Part shown: positions 1 to 7,079 of the stretch, piece by piece | Layout of the letters: every line of letters begins with the position of its first letter | Numbering within the stretch: position 1 is the stretch's first letter | Assembly: GCA_035299305.1 (NCBI GenBank) | Contig: DATGWV010000267.1 | Coordinates: 1 to 8,155 of the forward strand | DNA length: 8,155 nt | Direction of reading: 5' to 3' | From: BJHL01 sp035299305 | Lineage (GTDB): Bacteria > Planctomycetota > Phycisphaerae > Phycisphaerales > UBA1924 | The notes under the pieces: generated by a model | Database searches by the model: none | Seen by the model: only the letters and a program-made list of their open reading frames with translations | What the model was told of the DNA's origin: nothing | Program-made: the position numbers and the translations under genes

Positions 1-3000
1 GGTCAACGCGCGACACTTCGCTCGCGATCAGCTCGCGATAGCTCGCGTGCTCAACCTGCAGGTCGATGGCCAGTTCCTGCATCGTCCGCTCTTCCATGTT
101 CTCGCGCTTCACTTCAAGCTCGCGGCGCGAAACTTCCAGACTGTGGAAGTCGCGTTCAAGCGTCGTCGCGAGCTGCCGCGCGGCGTGAACTTGCTCGGCG
201 AGAGCAGTCACCTTCACGGAAACCTCTTCGAGCGTGGTCGTCGCCGTCGCGAGCTGCTGCGTGAGTTCCTCGCCTTGCGTCGTCGCCCTGGCGATTGTCG
301 CGATCGCATCGTTGATCGCGATGGCATGCTCGGCGAGACGGCCTTCGTGGTGCGAAAGCCGCGTCGTCACTTCGCGCAGGCGACGCGCGAGATCGTCACG
401 CAAGCTCTCCTGACGAGAAAGCTCTCGGCGAGCGGACGAAAGCTGCTCGCTGAACGTCGAGACTTCCACCTTCGCGGCTGTCACTTGCTCGCTGGCTGCG
501 TCGGTGCGAGATTGGAACGCACGCACGTCTTCGGCGAGCGCATTAGCCGCGGCGAGTTCCTCTTCCGCAAGCCGGCCCAGACTCTGCGCCTTCTCTCGCA
601 TCGTCGCGCAGTCGGCGTCGAGCTTCGCGAGGCGCTGCTGAGCCTGCTCACTCTCCTGCGTCGCGTTGGTCGCTTCACGCACCAGCCGCTGCAAGTCGTA
701 GCCGAAACGTTCGAGCTTTGCCTGCTCGCTGGCGGCGGTTCGCTGCGTCTGCGAAAGCTCGCTGCGCACGCTGCTCGCCTTCTGCGAAAGCTCACTGGCT
801 TCCTTGTCCACGCTTGCAAGCTGCTCACGCCGCGTGGCGAGTTGTGTCGCCAGTTCGGCGGCCTTGGTGCGAAGCGATTCAAGCTCGGCACGCCGGCGCA
901 GCAGGCTTGTCGCGCTGTCTGCGTTTCCGGCGGTCGTCGGGCCAGCAGTCACACGACCTTGCGTGTCAATGACATCGCCGCGACGCGTGATGAGGCGCTT
1001 GCCGGCGAGCGGGCCAGCGAGCAGCAGACTCGCCGCGTCGAGATCACTCACCAGATACGTGTCGCCCAGCAGGCGATCAAGAATCGCCGCGATGCGGGCA
1101 CTGTGCTCACCTTCGCGAGCGGCAACAAGCGACCGCAGATGCACAACGCGCGACGCCATGCTCGCGCCGTCGACGCCATCAATGGCGACAGGTGCCGATG
1201 CCGTCGCGGGCAGCTCACTCGCAAGCGAGACGAACGTGAGCCGTCCGCCGACCTTCGCGAGAGCGTCGGCATCCGGCAGCTTCGCAAGTTCGCTCACAAC
1301 GAGGGCCTGCAAGTCATCGCCCAGCGCGAGTTCCACGGCGTTGCCTGCATCAGCCGCGAGCGAAGTCTGCTCGCCAGCGTGCGAACCGAGATCAGTACGA
1401 ATCTCGATGAGGTCCGCAAGCGGAGCGACAATGCCGGCGAAGGGATTGGCCTCGCCCGCATGCTTGTCGCGCAGCGTCATCACGCGGCGGACAGCTTCCG
1501 CAAAGCCGACACGAGCCTGCGTCATCTCTTCCAGCGTCGCGAGACGACTTTCGACACGGACACGCTCCTGGTCGATCGTCGCAACTTCAGCGGAGCGAGC
1601 CTGACGGTCGCTGCCCAACTGCTTGACCTGCTCGTCAAGCGCCTTCAAGTTGGCTTCAAGTTCCGCGCTGCGGGCCTTGAGCTCATCAACCTTCGCTTGT
1701 GTCGTTGACTGCTGCTGCTCAACGCCCGACTTGTCACCCGCCAGACGTGCAAGCGTTGCGGCGACGCGATCAACTTGTTCCTTGATGCCCAGCGCACGCT
1801 TCTCATCGCCTTGAATGCTCGCAAGCAGTTGCAGTCGCTCGCGATCAATCCGCTGCGCGTTCGCGTTTTTCTGCGCGCTCACGCGCTGCTTCTCGCCAAA
1901 CTGCTCTAGCAGTGCAGCCTTGGCACTTGCGGATTCCTGCAACCGGCGTTCAGCTTCGCTCAGCTTCTCCTGCAAAGCTGCGATGCTCTCGCGTGCGTCG
2001 GTCATCGCAACGTCAGCAAGTTCGCCGCGCTGCGTGAGGTCCGCCTGCAACGCCGTATCACTCTGATTCTCGCGCTGCGTTTGCTCTACGAGCCGCTGCG
2101 TCATCATCTGCCGCTGCTGGGCCTGCTGCAGCGCGTGCTGCGCGGTGAGCAGAGCCTGCTCAAGCTGCTTGTGATTTTGCTGAGCATCATGCCGCTCAAG
2201 CTCGGCCTGCTGCTTGGACTCTTCGAGTTCAGTCAGCTTCGTGCGAGCAGCTTCCTGCTCGCCGCCGGTCTCAGCCTGACGACTGGTCAGGCCGTCGATG
2301 CGTGTCCGCAGATCGTCGTACTGATCAAACGCGAGCGCCATGCGCCACGCGCGGAGTTCGCTGTCGAGCTCGACGAACTTGCGAGCCTTCGCCGCTTGAC
2401 CTTTCACCAGACGCAGGCGACGTTCCGTGCTCTCAAGCTCTTCGCGCGTCACTTTCAAGTTGGCTTCCGCTCGTTCAAGCCGGCGCGACGCTTCGATGCG
2501 GCGTTGCTTGTACTTCGCGATGCCAGCCGCTTCCTCGAAAATCACCCGGCGTTCCTGCGGACTGGCCATCAGCATGGCGTCAACCTTGCCCTGCTCGATG
2601 ATCGAGTACGCGTCAGCGCCGACGCCCGTGTCAAGGAACAACTCGCGAATGTCCTTGAGCCGCGCGGACTTGCCGTTGATCAGGTAGTCGCTGCCGCCAT
2701 CGCGATACAGGCGACGCTCGATCTCGACGATGTCGCTGTCGACCGGCAGCGGCCTGCCAAACTTGCGGCGTGTCGCGGAGGAACGAATCGGAGCGGCGAG
2801 CGCGGCGAGGGAAGCCGCTTCACCAGCTTGCGAGTTCGCGCTCTCGCCATGTGTCACAGCTTCATCGGTTGCAACAGCACCTTCCGCGCCGCTCAACGCC
2901 GCGGCATCCGTATTGCCTTCCGTGTGCACTTCCGCAGCAGTTTCCGCAGCAAATTCCGCGTCTTCCGTAACCTGCGCCGCCACCGCAGGCTTCACCTCCA

Positions 3001-3448
3001 CCACCGGGTTTTCAAACGTCAGCTTGACGCTCGCCATGCCCATCGGTTTGCGGCCTGCACTCCCGGCGAAGATCACGTCGATCATCTCAGTGCCGCGCAG
3101 ACTCTTGCTGCTGCGTTCACCGAGAACCCACTTGATAGCATCAACGACATTGCTCTTGCCGCAGCCATTGGGCCCGACGATGCCAGTGATCGGATGGTCA
3201 AACGAGAACTCAACGTTGTCCGCGAAGCTCTTGAAGCCTTGCACTGTCAGCTTGGCCAGACGCATGCCCAGCCCCTTGTCGGCGGAGTCGCGTTCGATGG
3301 CGGCGTTGGTCCCGCGCGGGCTCGCACCCACGGCGTGTCCGGCGGTCGATGCGACAACTTCGGGCGACTGTGCCACGGCGGCGCCAGCTTCCGCTGTCAT
3401 GCTATCAGTTGATGCAGCAACACCGACCGTGAGCGTCTCTGACGCCAT
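1..3448 (-). CDS. smc: Chromosome segregation/condensation ATPase SMC (C-terminal part beyond left edge)
   Basis: SMC forms a coiled-coil ATPase dimer that loops and organises the chromosome, normally with ScpA and ScpB, neither of which is in this window. The minus-strand frame is open for 1149 codons and leaves the window without a stop. The conserved head start MRLAKLTVQGFKSFAD is at residues 62-77, Walker A GPNGCGKS at 92-99, LRGTEMIDVIFAGS at 117-130, the Q-loop region YSIIEQGKV at 281-289 and FEEAAGIAKYK at 304-314. Heptad-like, Gln/Glu/Arg/Leu-rich coiled coil fills about 315-660. The hinge spans about 669-837, ending in GDVIDTQGRVTAGP (824-837). The second arm runs from about 840 to the edge. 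The C-terminal head with signature motif and Walker B is not visible. Two oddities are a 61-residue extension before the usual start and a roughly 80-residue Ala/Glu/Thr-rich insertion in the head. The start at 3448 is chosen for its strong Shine-Dalgarno sequence. Confidence 0.96.
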   Translation of the reverse strand, partial: MASETLTVGVAASTDSMTAEAGAAVAQSPEVVASTAGHAVGASPRGTNAAIERDSADKGLGMRLAKLTVQGFKSFADNVEFSFDHPITGIVGPNGCGKSNVVDAIKWVLGERSSKSLRGTEMIDVIFAGSAGRKPMGMASVKLTFENPVVEVKPAVAAQVTEDAEFAAETAAEVHTEGNTDAAALSGAEGAVATDEAVTHGESANSQAGEAASLAALAAPIRSSATRRKFGRPLPVDSDIVEIERRLYRDGGSDYLINGKSARLKDIRELFLDTGVGADAYSIIEQGKVDAMLMASPQERRVIFEEAAGIAKYKQRRIEASRRLERAEANLKVTREELESTERRLRLVKGQAAKARKFVELDSELRAWRMALAFDQYDDLRTRIDGLTSRQAETGGEQEAARTKLTELEESKQQAELERHDAQQNHKQLEQALLTAQHALQQAQQRQMMTQRLVEQTQRENQSDTALQADLTQRGELADVAMTDARESIAALQEKLSEAERRLQESASAKAALLEQFGEKQRVSAQKNANAQRIDRERLQLLASIQGDEKRALGIKEQVDRVAATLARLAGDKSGVEQQQSTTQAKVDELKARSAELEANLKALDEQVKQLGSDRQARSAEVATIDQERVRVESRLATLEEMTQARVGFAEAVRRVMTLRDKHAGEANPFAGIVAPLADLIEIRTDLGSHAGEQTSLAADAGNAVELALGDDLQALVVSELAKLPDADALAKVGGRLTFVSLASELPATASAPVAIDGVDGASMASRVVHLRSLVAAREGEHSARIAAILDRLLGDTYLVSDLDAASLLLAGPLAGKRLITRRGDVIDTQGRVTAGPTTAGNADSATSLLRRRAELESLRTKAAELATQLATRREQLASVDKEASELSQKASSVRSELSQTQRTAASEQAKLERFGYDLQRLVREATNATQESEQAQQRLAKLDADCATMREKAQSLGRLAEEELAAANALAEDVRAFQSRTDAASEQVTAAKVEVSTFSEQLSSARRELSRQESLRDDLARRLREVTTRLSHHEGRLAEHAIAINDAIATIARATTQGEELTQQLATATTTLEEVSVKVTALAEQVHAARQLATTLERDFHSLEVSRRELEVKRENMEERTMQELAIDLQVEHASYRELIASEVSRVD
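2750..3004 (-). other. Low-complexity insertion within the SMC head domain
   Basis: This stretch encodes about residues 149-233 of SMC. In Bacillus subtilis SMC, as recalled, only a few residues separate the strand equivalent to VKLTFENP (141-148 here) from the one equivalent to LPVDSDIVEIERRLYR (234-249 here). Here about 80 extra residues lie between them, rich in Ala, Glu, Thr and Val and acidic overall, then turning basic near the end (RSSATRRKFGRP). The frame is unbroken on both sides, so this is an in-frame insertion, probably a disordered surface loop. Confidence 0.8.
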
Positions 3449-3453
3449 AACCG

Positions 3454-3460
3454 CCTCCTT
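3454..3460 (-). promoter_or_regulatory. Shine-Dalgarno sequence of smc
   Basis: Read on the minus strand this is AAGGAGG, five bases before the ATG at 3448. It is a near-perfect ribosome binding site. It decides in favour of the upstream start and so in favour of the N-terminal extension, rather than the ATG at 3265 where SMC proteins of usual length begin. Confidence 0.85.
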
Positions 3461-4062
3461 GCAAATCGTGCGAAAGCCCGCCACACACAGCAAGCAACCA
3501 CACGCGGCACTCCGTGCCTCTACCGGCCATGCGACCATCAGAGTCGCAGCCCTATAGATTACCCGAGTCAGAGCAAGTCGTGGGCGCGATAAGCGGGAAA
3601 GTTTTGGGGGAGGGCCAACATCGTGCTGATCTGTCTCCTGCTTTAGATCGATTGGCAGGTATCGACGGCGTCACTGGGCACGAAGAATACTGTGCGAGAC
3701 TTTGTCTTGACGGACCTCTCGAGGATCGCTACTCGTTGGTTTCATCCTCATTTCGTGAGACAACTCTTTGGTGTTCGGTTTGAGTTTGGATATGTCGCAT
3801 CCGAGATCTGATCGAAACTATCAGCTCGCCGTGTGTCATGCAGCGCATTCGTGCTGTCGAGTGAGGCGTTGATGCGACACCGTTCGGTTGGCTCGCATAA
3901 GCGTGCTCGCGCGAGGATGTGGGATGACGCAAAGGGCACGTTGGTAGGCGGCGCGTGCTGGTGAAGTTCAACCACGTGACGCGCAACCTGCAATACGACA
4001 GCGGTGTGACTGCATCAACAAGCTGCCCGCGTCGAGTGATACTCGGTCGCGATCTGAACCGC
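3461..4062. other. Intergenic gap between divergent smc and prfC, no convincing gene
   Basis: This is the shared upstream region of two divergently transcribed genes. Short open frames exist on both strands (for example 3514-3783 plus and 3729-3986 minus), but they lack a ribosome binding site, resemble no recognised family and overlap one another. No RNA gene could be folded by eye. Small structures seen are an 8-base inverted repeat (GTCGCATC at 3794-3801, GATGCGAC at 3871-3878) and the short palindrome CGAGTGATACTCG at 4033-4045. The smc promoter should lie here on the minus strand. A possible -10-like TAATCTATAG reads at about 3552-3561, but no matching -35 was found. Confidence 0.5.
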
Positions 4063-4068
4063 TATCCT
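4063..4068 (+). promoter_or_regulatory. Possible prfC -10 element, leaderless-type position
   Basis: TATCCT fits the loose bacterial -10 pattern TAnnnT and ends eight bases before the prfC ATG at 4077. No Shine-Dalgarno-like sequence lies between. A transcript starting the usual distance downstream would begin at or next to the ATG and so be leaderless. No good -35 is seen at 4040-4046, though a small palindrome (4033-4045) lies there. This is a weak call based on spacing alone. Confidence 0.3.
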
Positions 4069-4076
4069 CTCGACCA

Positions 4077-5744
4077 ATGCCCGTCTCTGATGCTCCATCG
4101 CTTCTGCCACGCCGCACTTTTGCCATCATCTCGCACCCCGACGCAGGCAAGACCACGCTCACGGAGAAGTTTCTGCTGTACGGCGGTGCGATTGAACTGG
4201 CCGGCAGTGTGACGGCTCGCAAGGACCAGCGTGCGACGGCCAGCGACTGGATGGAGCTGGAAAAGCAACGCGGCATCTCGATCAGCTCGACGCTGCTGCA
4301 GTTTGATTACAACAACTACCGCGTGAATTTGCTCGATACGCCCGGGCACAAAGACTTCAGCGAAGACACGTACCGCGTGCTGACGGCGGTTGACGCCGCC
4401 GTGATGGTGATTGACGCGGGTAAAGGCGTGGAAAGTCAGACGCGAAAGCTGTTTGAAGTCTGCAAGCGGCGCGGCGTGCCGATCTTCACGTTCATGAACA
4501 AGTGTGATCGGCCCACCAAGCCGCCGCTTGATTTGATTGATGAGTTGGAAAAAGTGCTGGGCATCGGCGCGTTCCCCGTCAACTGGCCCATCGGCACCGG
4601 CACGACGTTCAAAGGCGTGTACGACCGCACCGACAAGCGGATGCACTTGTTCGAGCGTACCAAGAACGGCATGTTCGAAGCGCCGGTCACGACCGGTGGT
4701 CTTGATGATCCGGCGTTGCTGGCGCGGCTCGATGAACCCGCGCACGCCGATGCGATCGATGAGATTCGCATGCTCGATTCCACCGGCGGTCCCGGCGCGA
4801 CGTTCGATCAAGCTGCGGTGCTGGCAGGTCAGGTGACGCCAGTCTTCTTTGGCAGCGCGATGAACAACTTCGGCGTGCAGTTGCTGCTTGATGGCTTTCT
4901 CAAGCACAGCAGCCCGCCGACTGCTCGCAACAGCAGCGCGGGCGTGATTGAGCCGAGCGATCCGCGTTTCAGCGGCTTTGTCTTCAAGATTCAGGCCAAC
5001 ATGGACCCGCGCCACCGCGACCGCATTGCGTTCGTGCGCGTGGTGTCGGGCCAGTTTGAGCGCGACATGTTCGTGATCCACGCACAAAGCGGCAAGCGCG
5101 TGCGGCTGGGTAACGCGACCAAGCTCTTCGGCAACCAGCGCGAGACTGTTGACAACGCCATCGCGGGCGACGTGGTGGGACTCGTGGGCAACGATCTGTT
5201 CGGCATTGGCGACACGCTGACGGATGATCGCTCGATCGTCTTTGATGAGATCCCCGAGTTCACGCCCGAGTGCTTTGCAAACTTGCACAACCCGCAGCCT
5301 GGCAACTACAAGCGTTTCAACCTGGGCCTTGAGCAGTTGCTGCGTGAGGGCGTCGCGCGAAAGTTTGATCTGATCGGCGGCGCACAGAAGGTCGCGCTGC
5401 TCGCCGCGGTCGGGCCGTTGCAGTTTGAAGTACTTTCGTATCGCCTGCAGAATGAGTACGGCGCGGAGAGCCGCGTTGAAAGCGCCGCGTGGACCATCAC
5501 GCGGTGGTGGAAGTGGAAGGACCAGCCCGCGCCCACGCAGGCGGACATGGAGAAACTCGAACTGCCCGACGCGCCTGACGGCTCGCGTTTGGCGTTTGAT
5601 GACAAGGGCCGAGCGGTGGTGCTTTTCGCGGATCAATGGCCGCTGCGGTTCTTCACGGAACGCAACAAGAACGTGGAGCTGTCGCCCGTGCCGTTTGACA
5701 AGCCGGCGGCGATAGCCGCAGCGGCACCGCCAGCGGCGCGCTAA
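4077..5744 (+). CDS. prfC: Peptide chain release factor 3 (RF3), translational GTPase
   Basis: RF3 is a cytoplasmic GTPase that removes RF1 or RF2 from the ribosome after peptide release. The 555-residue product carries the translational-GTPase motifs: G1 SHPDAGKTT (19-27), the switch I region EKQRGISIS (62-70), G3 DTPGH (87-91) and G4 NKCD (141-144). RF3-typical stretches follow, including FPVNWPIGTG, TPVFFGSA, GFVFKIQANMDPRHRDR (about 310-325) and AVGPLQFEVL in the C-terminal half. These match Escherichia coli RF3 closely from memory and separate it from EF-G. The chosen start leaves 11 residues before RRTFAIISHPD, close to the E. coli length. The product is about 25 residues longer than the 529-residue E. 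coli protein, ending in an Ala/Pro-rich tail. No Shine-Dalgarno sequence precedes the start. It is a single-gene unit, divergent from smc and convergent with the next gene. Confidence 0.97.
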   Translation: MPVSDAPSLLPRRTFAIISHPDAGKTTLTEKFLLYGGAIELAGSVTARKDQRATASDWMELEKQRGISISSTLLQFDYNNYRVNLLDTPGHKDFSEDTYRVLTAVDAAVMVIDAGKGVESQTRKLFEVCKRRGVPIFTFMNKCDRPTKPPLDLIDELEKVLGIGAFPVNWPIGTGTTFKGVYDRTDKRMHLFERTKNGMFEAPVTTGGLDDPALLARLDEPAHADAIDEIRMLDSTGGPGATFDQAAVLAGQVTPVFFGSAMNNFGVQLLLDGFLKHSSPPTARNSSAGVIEPSDPRFSGFVFKIQANMDPRHRDRIAFVRVVSGQFERDMFVIHAQSGKRVRLGNATKLFGNQRETVDNAIAGDVVGLVGNDLFGIGDTLTDDRSIVFDEIPEFTPECFANLHNPQPGNYKRFNLGLEQLLREGVARKFDLIGGAQKVALLAAVGPLQFEVLSYRLQNEYGAESRVESAAWTITRWWKWKDQPAPTQADMEKLELPDAPDGSRLAFDDKGRAVVLFADQWPLRFFTERNKNVELSPVPFDKPAAIAAAAPPAAR

Positions 5745-5794
5745 CAGTCTGTCGACGCACGAGCTTCGCACCTGTGTCACGTCACAAATCACAA

Positions 5795-5820
5795 CAGCCC
5801 CGCGCTTTCGCGCGAGGCTG
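5795..5820. terminator. Hairpin between convergent genes, probable bidirectional terminator
   Basis: CAGCC (5795-5799) and CGCGC (5801-5805) pair with GCGCG (5810-5814) and GGCTG (5816-5820) around a TTTC loop, giving a 10-pair stem with one C/A mismatch. It lies 50 bases after the prfC stop and 48 bases beyond the stop of the facing minus-strand gene. The minus-strand side is followed by TTGTGATTTGTG, moderately T-rich. The plus-strand side has no clear T run, so termination is better supported for the minus-strand gene. Confidence 0.6.
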
Positions 5821-5868
5821 CGTGCTTCGTGTGTGTGAAGAGAAGTTACAACAAATCCGAACACTGAC

Positions 5869-6603
5869 TTACGCGCGGCGGCGACGAGCGACGAGCAGGC
5901 CGCCCATCATCGCGAGAGCGGCGGTGCCGGGCGTGGGGATCAGCGTGCCGTTGATCGTCACCATGTCCCAGCGGAGCGTGCTGGCGGTGCCGTAGCTGCT
6001 GGTCGAGCGGGCGGCGAGATAGCCGCTGGTGCCCGGCGCGAACTCCGTCACGATGCGGAAGACGAAGTTGGCGTTGTTCTCAACGCCCGCGATGGCCGAC
6101 AGGTCCGCGCTGCGGTTGAACCAGCTATCACCCGTGCCGGTCGACGCGGGCGTGAAGGTGTACTGATTAGCGTCGACGAAGTTCGCGCCGCCGTCGGTGC
6201 TGTACTGCAGGCGCAGGGTGTTGGCGGCGGTGTTGCTGTGACGCACGTCGAAGGTGATCGTGATGTCTTCGTAGTTGGTGGTGTCAACGGCGAACTGCAC
6301 GCCCGCGCTCTTGTTGGCGGTGCCTTGAGCGGGATACGTGGTCGTCTGCCAGCCGCTGTTGTCGGTCAGGTTGGTGTCGCTGCTGCTGCCGGGCGAGATG
6401 CCGGTCGTGCCGCCCGCGCTGAAGCCGGGGCTCGTGACGCCGCCGACCAGGCTGGCCGTGCCGCTGCCAACGAAGGGCAGCGTGGTGCCCGTGCTGGCGG
6501 TGGCGTCGTTGGTCGTGCTGTTGAAATTCCACTGGGTGACGACAGCGGCCGAGGCGACGCTACCGCAGACCGCGACGGCGGCCAGAGCGAAAACAGTCTT
6601 CAT
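5869..6603 (-). CDS. Secreted protein with PEP-CTERM-like C-terminal sorting tail
   Basis: This predicts a 244-residue exported protein of unknown function. Residues 1-19 form a Sec signal peptide (MKTVFALAAVAV..., cleavage likely after ASA at 17-19). The mature part is rich in Ser, Thr, Gly and Asn, with alternating hydrophobic stretches such as ITITFDVRHS and LRLQYSTDGGANF that suggest a beta-sandwich surface domain. The C-terminus IPTPGTAALAMMGGLLVARRRRA (222-244, described by parts: PTPG motif, short hydrophobic helix, RRRR cluster) has the layout of PEP-CTERM tails, which an exosortase processes in the envelope. The usual Glu of PEP is absent. The start at 6603 was chosen over the ATG at 6717 because AAGGAGA lies seven bases ahead and the signal peptide begins there. 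No exosortase is in the window. An extracellular or surface-attached role is inferred; ligand and partner are unknown. Confidence 0.88.
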   Translation of the reverse strand: MKTVFALAAVAVCGSVASAAVVTQWNFNSTTNDATASTGTTLPFVGSGTASLVGGVTSPGFSAGGTTGISPGSSSDTNLTDNSGWQTTTYPAQGTANKSAGVQFAVDTTNYEDITITFDVRHSNTAANTLRLQYSTDGGANFVDANQYTFTPASTGTGDSWFNRSADLSAIAGVENNANFVFRIVTEFAPGTSGYLAARSTSSYGTASTLRWDMVTINGTLIPTPGTAALAMMGGLLVARRRRA

Positions 6604-6610
6604 GTCAATC

Positions 6611-6617
6611 TCTCCTT
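6611..6617 (-). promoter_or_regulatory. Shine-Dalgarno sequence of the PEP-CTERM-like gene
   Basis: Read on the minus strand this is AAGGAGA, seven bases before the ATG at 6603. It fixes the start and excludes the 38 extra residues that an upstream ATG would add in front of the signal peptide. Confidence 0.8.
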
Positions 6618-6656
6618 GCGAGCTTTCGCCCGCGATTGGTGCGGGCCTGCGCCCGC
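6618..6656 (-). promoter_or_regulatory. Leader with mutually exclusive hairpins next to the ribosome binding site
   Basis: On the minus strand four short elements follow one another: A GCGGGC (6656-6651), B GCCCGC (6646-6641), C GCGGGC (6633-6628) and D GCTCGC (6623-6618). A pairs with B across GCAG. C pairs with D across a GAAA tetraloop with one G-U pair, abutting the Shine-Dalgarno sequence. Alternatively B pairs perfectly with C across seven bases, which breaks both other stems. This is the geometry of an attenuator or translational switch, but with six-base GC-rich elements it could arise by chance. Confidence 0.4.
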
Positions 6657-6666
6657 GAACAACGAT

Positions 6667-6684
6667 GCACGGACAGTTCCGTGC
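6667..6684. repeat. Perfect inverted repeat upstream of the PEP-CTERM-like gene
   Basis: GCACGGA (6667-6673) and TCCGTGC (6678-6684) form a perfect seven-base inverted repeat around CAGT. It lies 64 bases ahead of the start at 6603. It could be an mRNA leader hairpin or an operator. A perfect TTGACA reads on the minus strand at 6749-6744, but no good -10 was found at the right distance. Confidence 0.45.
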
Positions 6685-6920
6685 GATCAGAAGAACACTA
6701 GAAGCATGGCCGTTCACACAGCCTTTTGATTGCGCTAAGTGTGTGTCAAGGTTGCTCCGCTGCGTGGGCGACCAGACCTCGGCACCACCCGAAAGCCTGC
6801 ATTCATCGCGTATAGTGCCGAGAACGTGGTTTCAAACCCAGTTTCCTCCCCGGGAGTTCGAGGCGACCCCAGAGCCGCTGGCACCGGTCTCGCGTCCGCG
6901 GATCGCTCGTTGGGATGTAT

Positions 6921-6948
6921 TTGCCCATCGACCTTGGCCTGCTATCAT
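6921..6948 (+). promoter_or_regulatory. Promoter of the tRNA-Val gene
   Basis: The -35 is TTGCCC (6921-6926) and the -10 is TATCAT (6943-6948), separated by 16 bases. They match the sigma-70-type consensus at four and five of six positions. Transcription would start at about 6954-6956, only a few bases before the mature tRNA at 6959. Confidence 0.65.
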
Positions 6949-6958
6949 GACCCCCCAA

Positions 6959-7032
6959 GGGCGCATAGCTCAGCTGGCTAGAGCGCGGCTGTCACATAGC
7001 CGAGGTCACAGGTTCGAATCCTGTTGCGCCCA
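6959..7032 (+). tRNA. tRNA-Val, anticodon CAC
   Basis: The cloverleaf folds completely. The acceptor stem is GGGCGCA (6959-6965) with TGCGCCC (7025-7031) and discriminator A at 7032. The D stem is GCTC/GAGC. The anticodon stem is CGGCT (6986-6990) with AGCCG (6998-7002), enclosing the loop GTCACAT. The variable region is AGGTC, and the T stem ACAGG/CCTGT encloses TTCGAAT. The anticodon at 6993-6995 is CAC, reading the valine codon GUG. The ATAGCTCAG start of the D arm and A73 resemble E. coli tRNA-Val. CCA is not encoded. Position 32 is G, where tRNAs normally have a pyrimidine. A shift to read the loop as tRNA-Asp-like CTGTCAC was rejected because the stem would not pair. Confidence 0.93.
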
Positions 7033-7037
7033 TTTCT

Positions 7038-7064
7038 GCTTTCTGCGAGTTTCCGCCAGAAAGC
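7038..7064. repeat. Inverted repeat between tRNA-Val and its terminator
   Basis: GCTTTCTG (7038-7045) and CAGAAAGC (7057-7064) form a perfect eight-base inverted repeat with an 11-base loop, starting six bases after the tRNA. It may be a precursor hairpin guiding 3' processing of the tRNA, or a recombinase binding site next to the presumed attachment site. The sequence does not decide between them. Confidence 0.5.
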
Positions 7065-7079
7065 ACAAGTTCCCGCACC

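Noticed and set aside
47..3412. Long plus-strand open frames (553 and 443 codons) over the left part
   Set aside because: They are exactly antisense, in codon register, to smc. Their Arg/Leu/His-rich products are what GC-rich coiled-coil genes give on the opposite strand.
3514..3783. Plus-strand 89-codon frame in the smc-prfC gap
   Set aside because: It has no ribosome binding site, no recognisable motif, and conflicts with the probable smc promoter region.
4062..5864. 600-codon minus-strand open frame opposite prfC
   Set aside because: It is the antisense shadow of prfC, which has perfect family motifs. The product is Arg/His/Ala-rich without a domain or ribosome binding site.
6604..6717. 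Upstream ATG extending the PEP-CTERM-like protein by 38 residues
   Set aside because: It would place 38 residues before a clear signal peptide, lacks a ribosome binding site, and runs through the leader hairpins.
6238..6729. Plus-strand 163-codon frame opposite the surface-protein gene
   Set aside because: It is a Gly/Ala/Arg/Asp-rich shadow of the signal-peptide-bearing gene, with no family features.
6744..6749. Perfect -35 TTGACA on the minus strand upstream of the PEP-CTERM-like gene
   Set aside because: No acceptable -10 lies 16-18 bases downstream, so a promoter cannot be supported.
6985..7001. Reading the tRNA as tRNA-Asp(GTC) from CTGTCAC
   Set aside because: That register would require CGCGG to pair with ATAGC, which fails. 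The CGGCT/AGCCG stem gives anticodon CAC.
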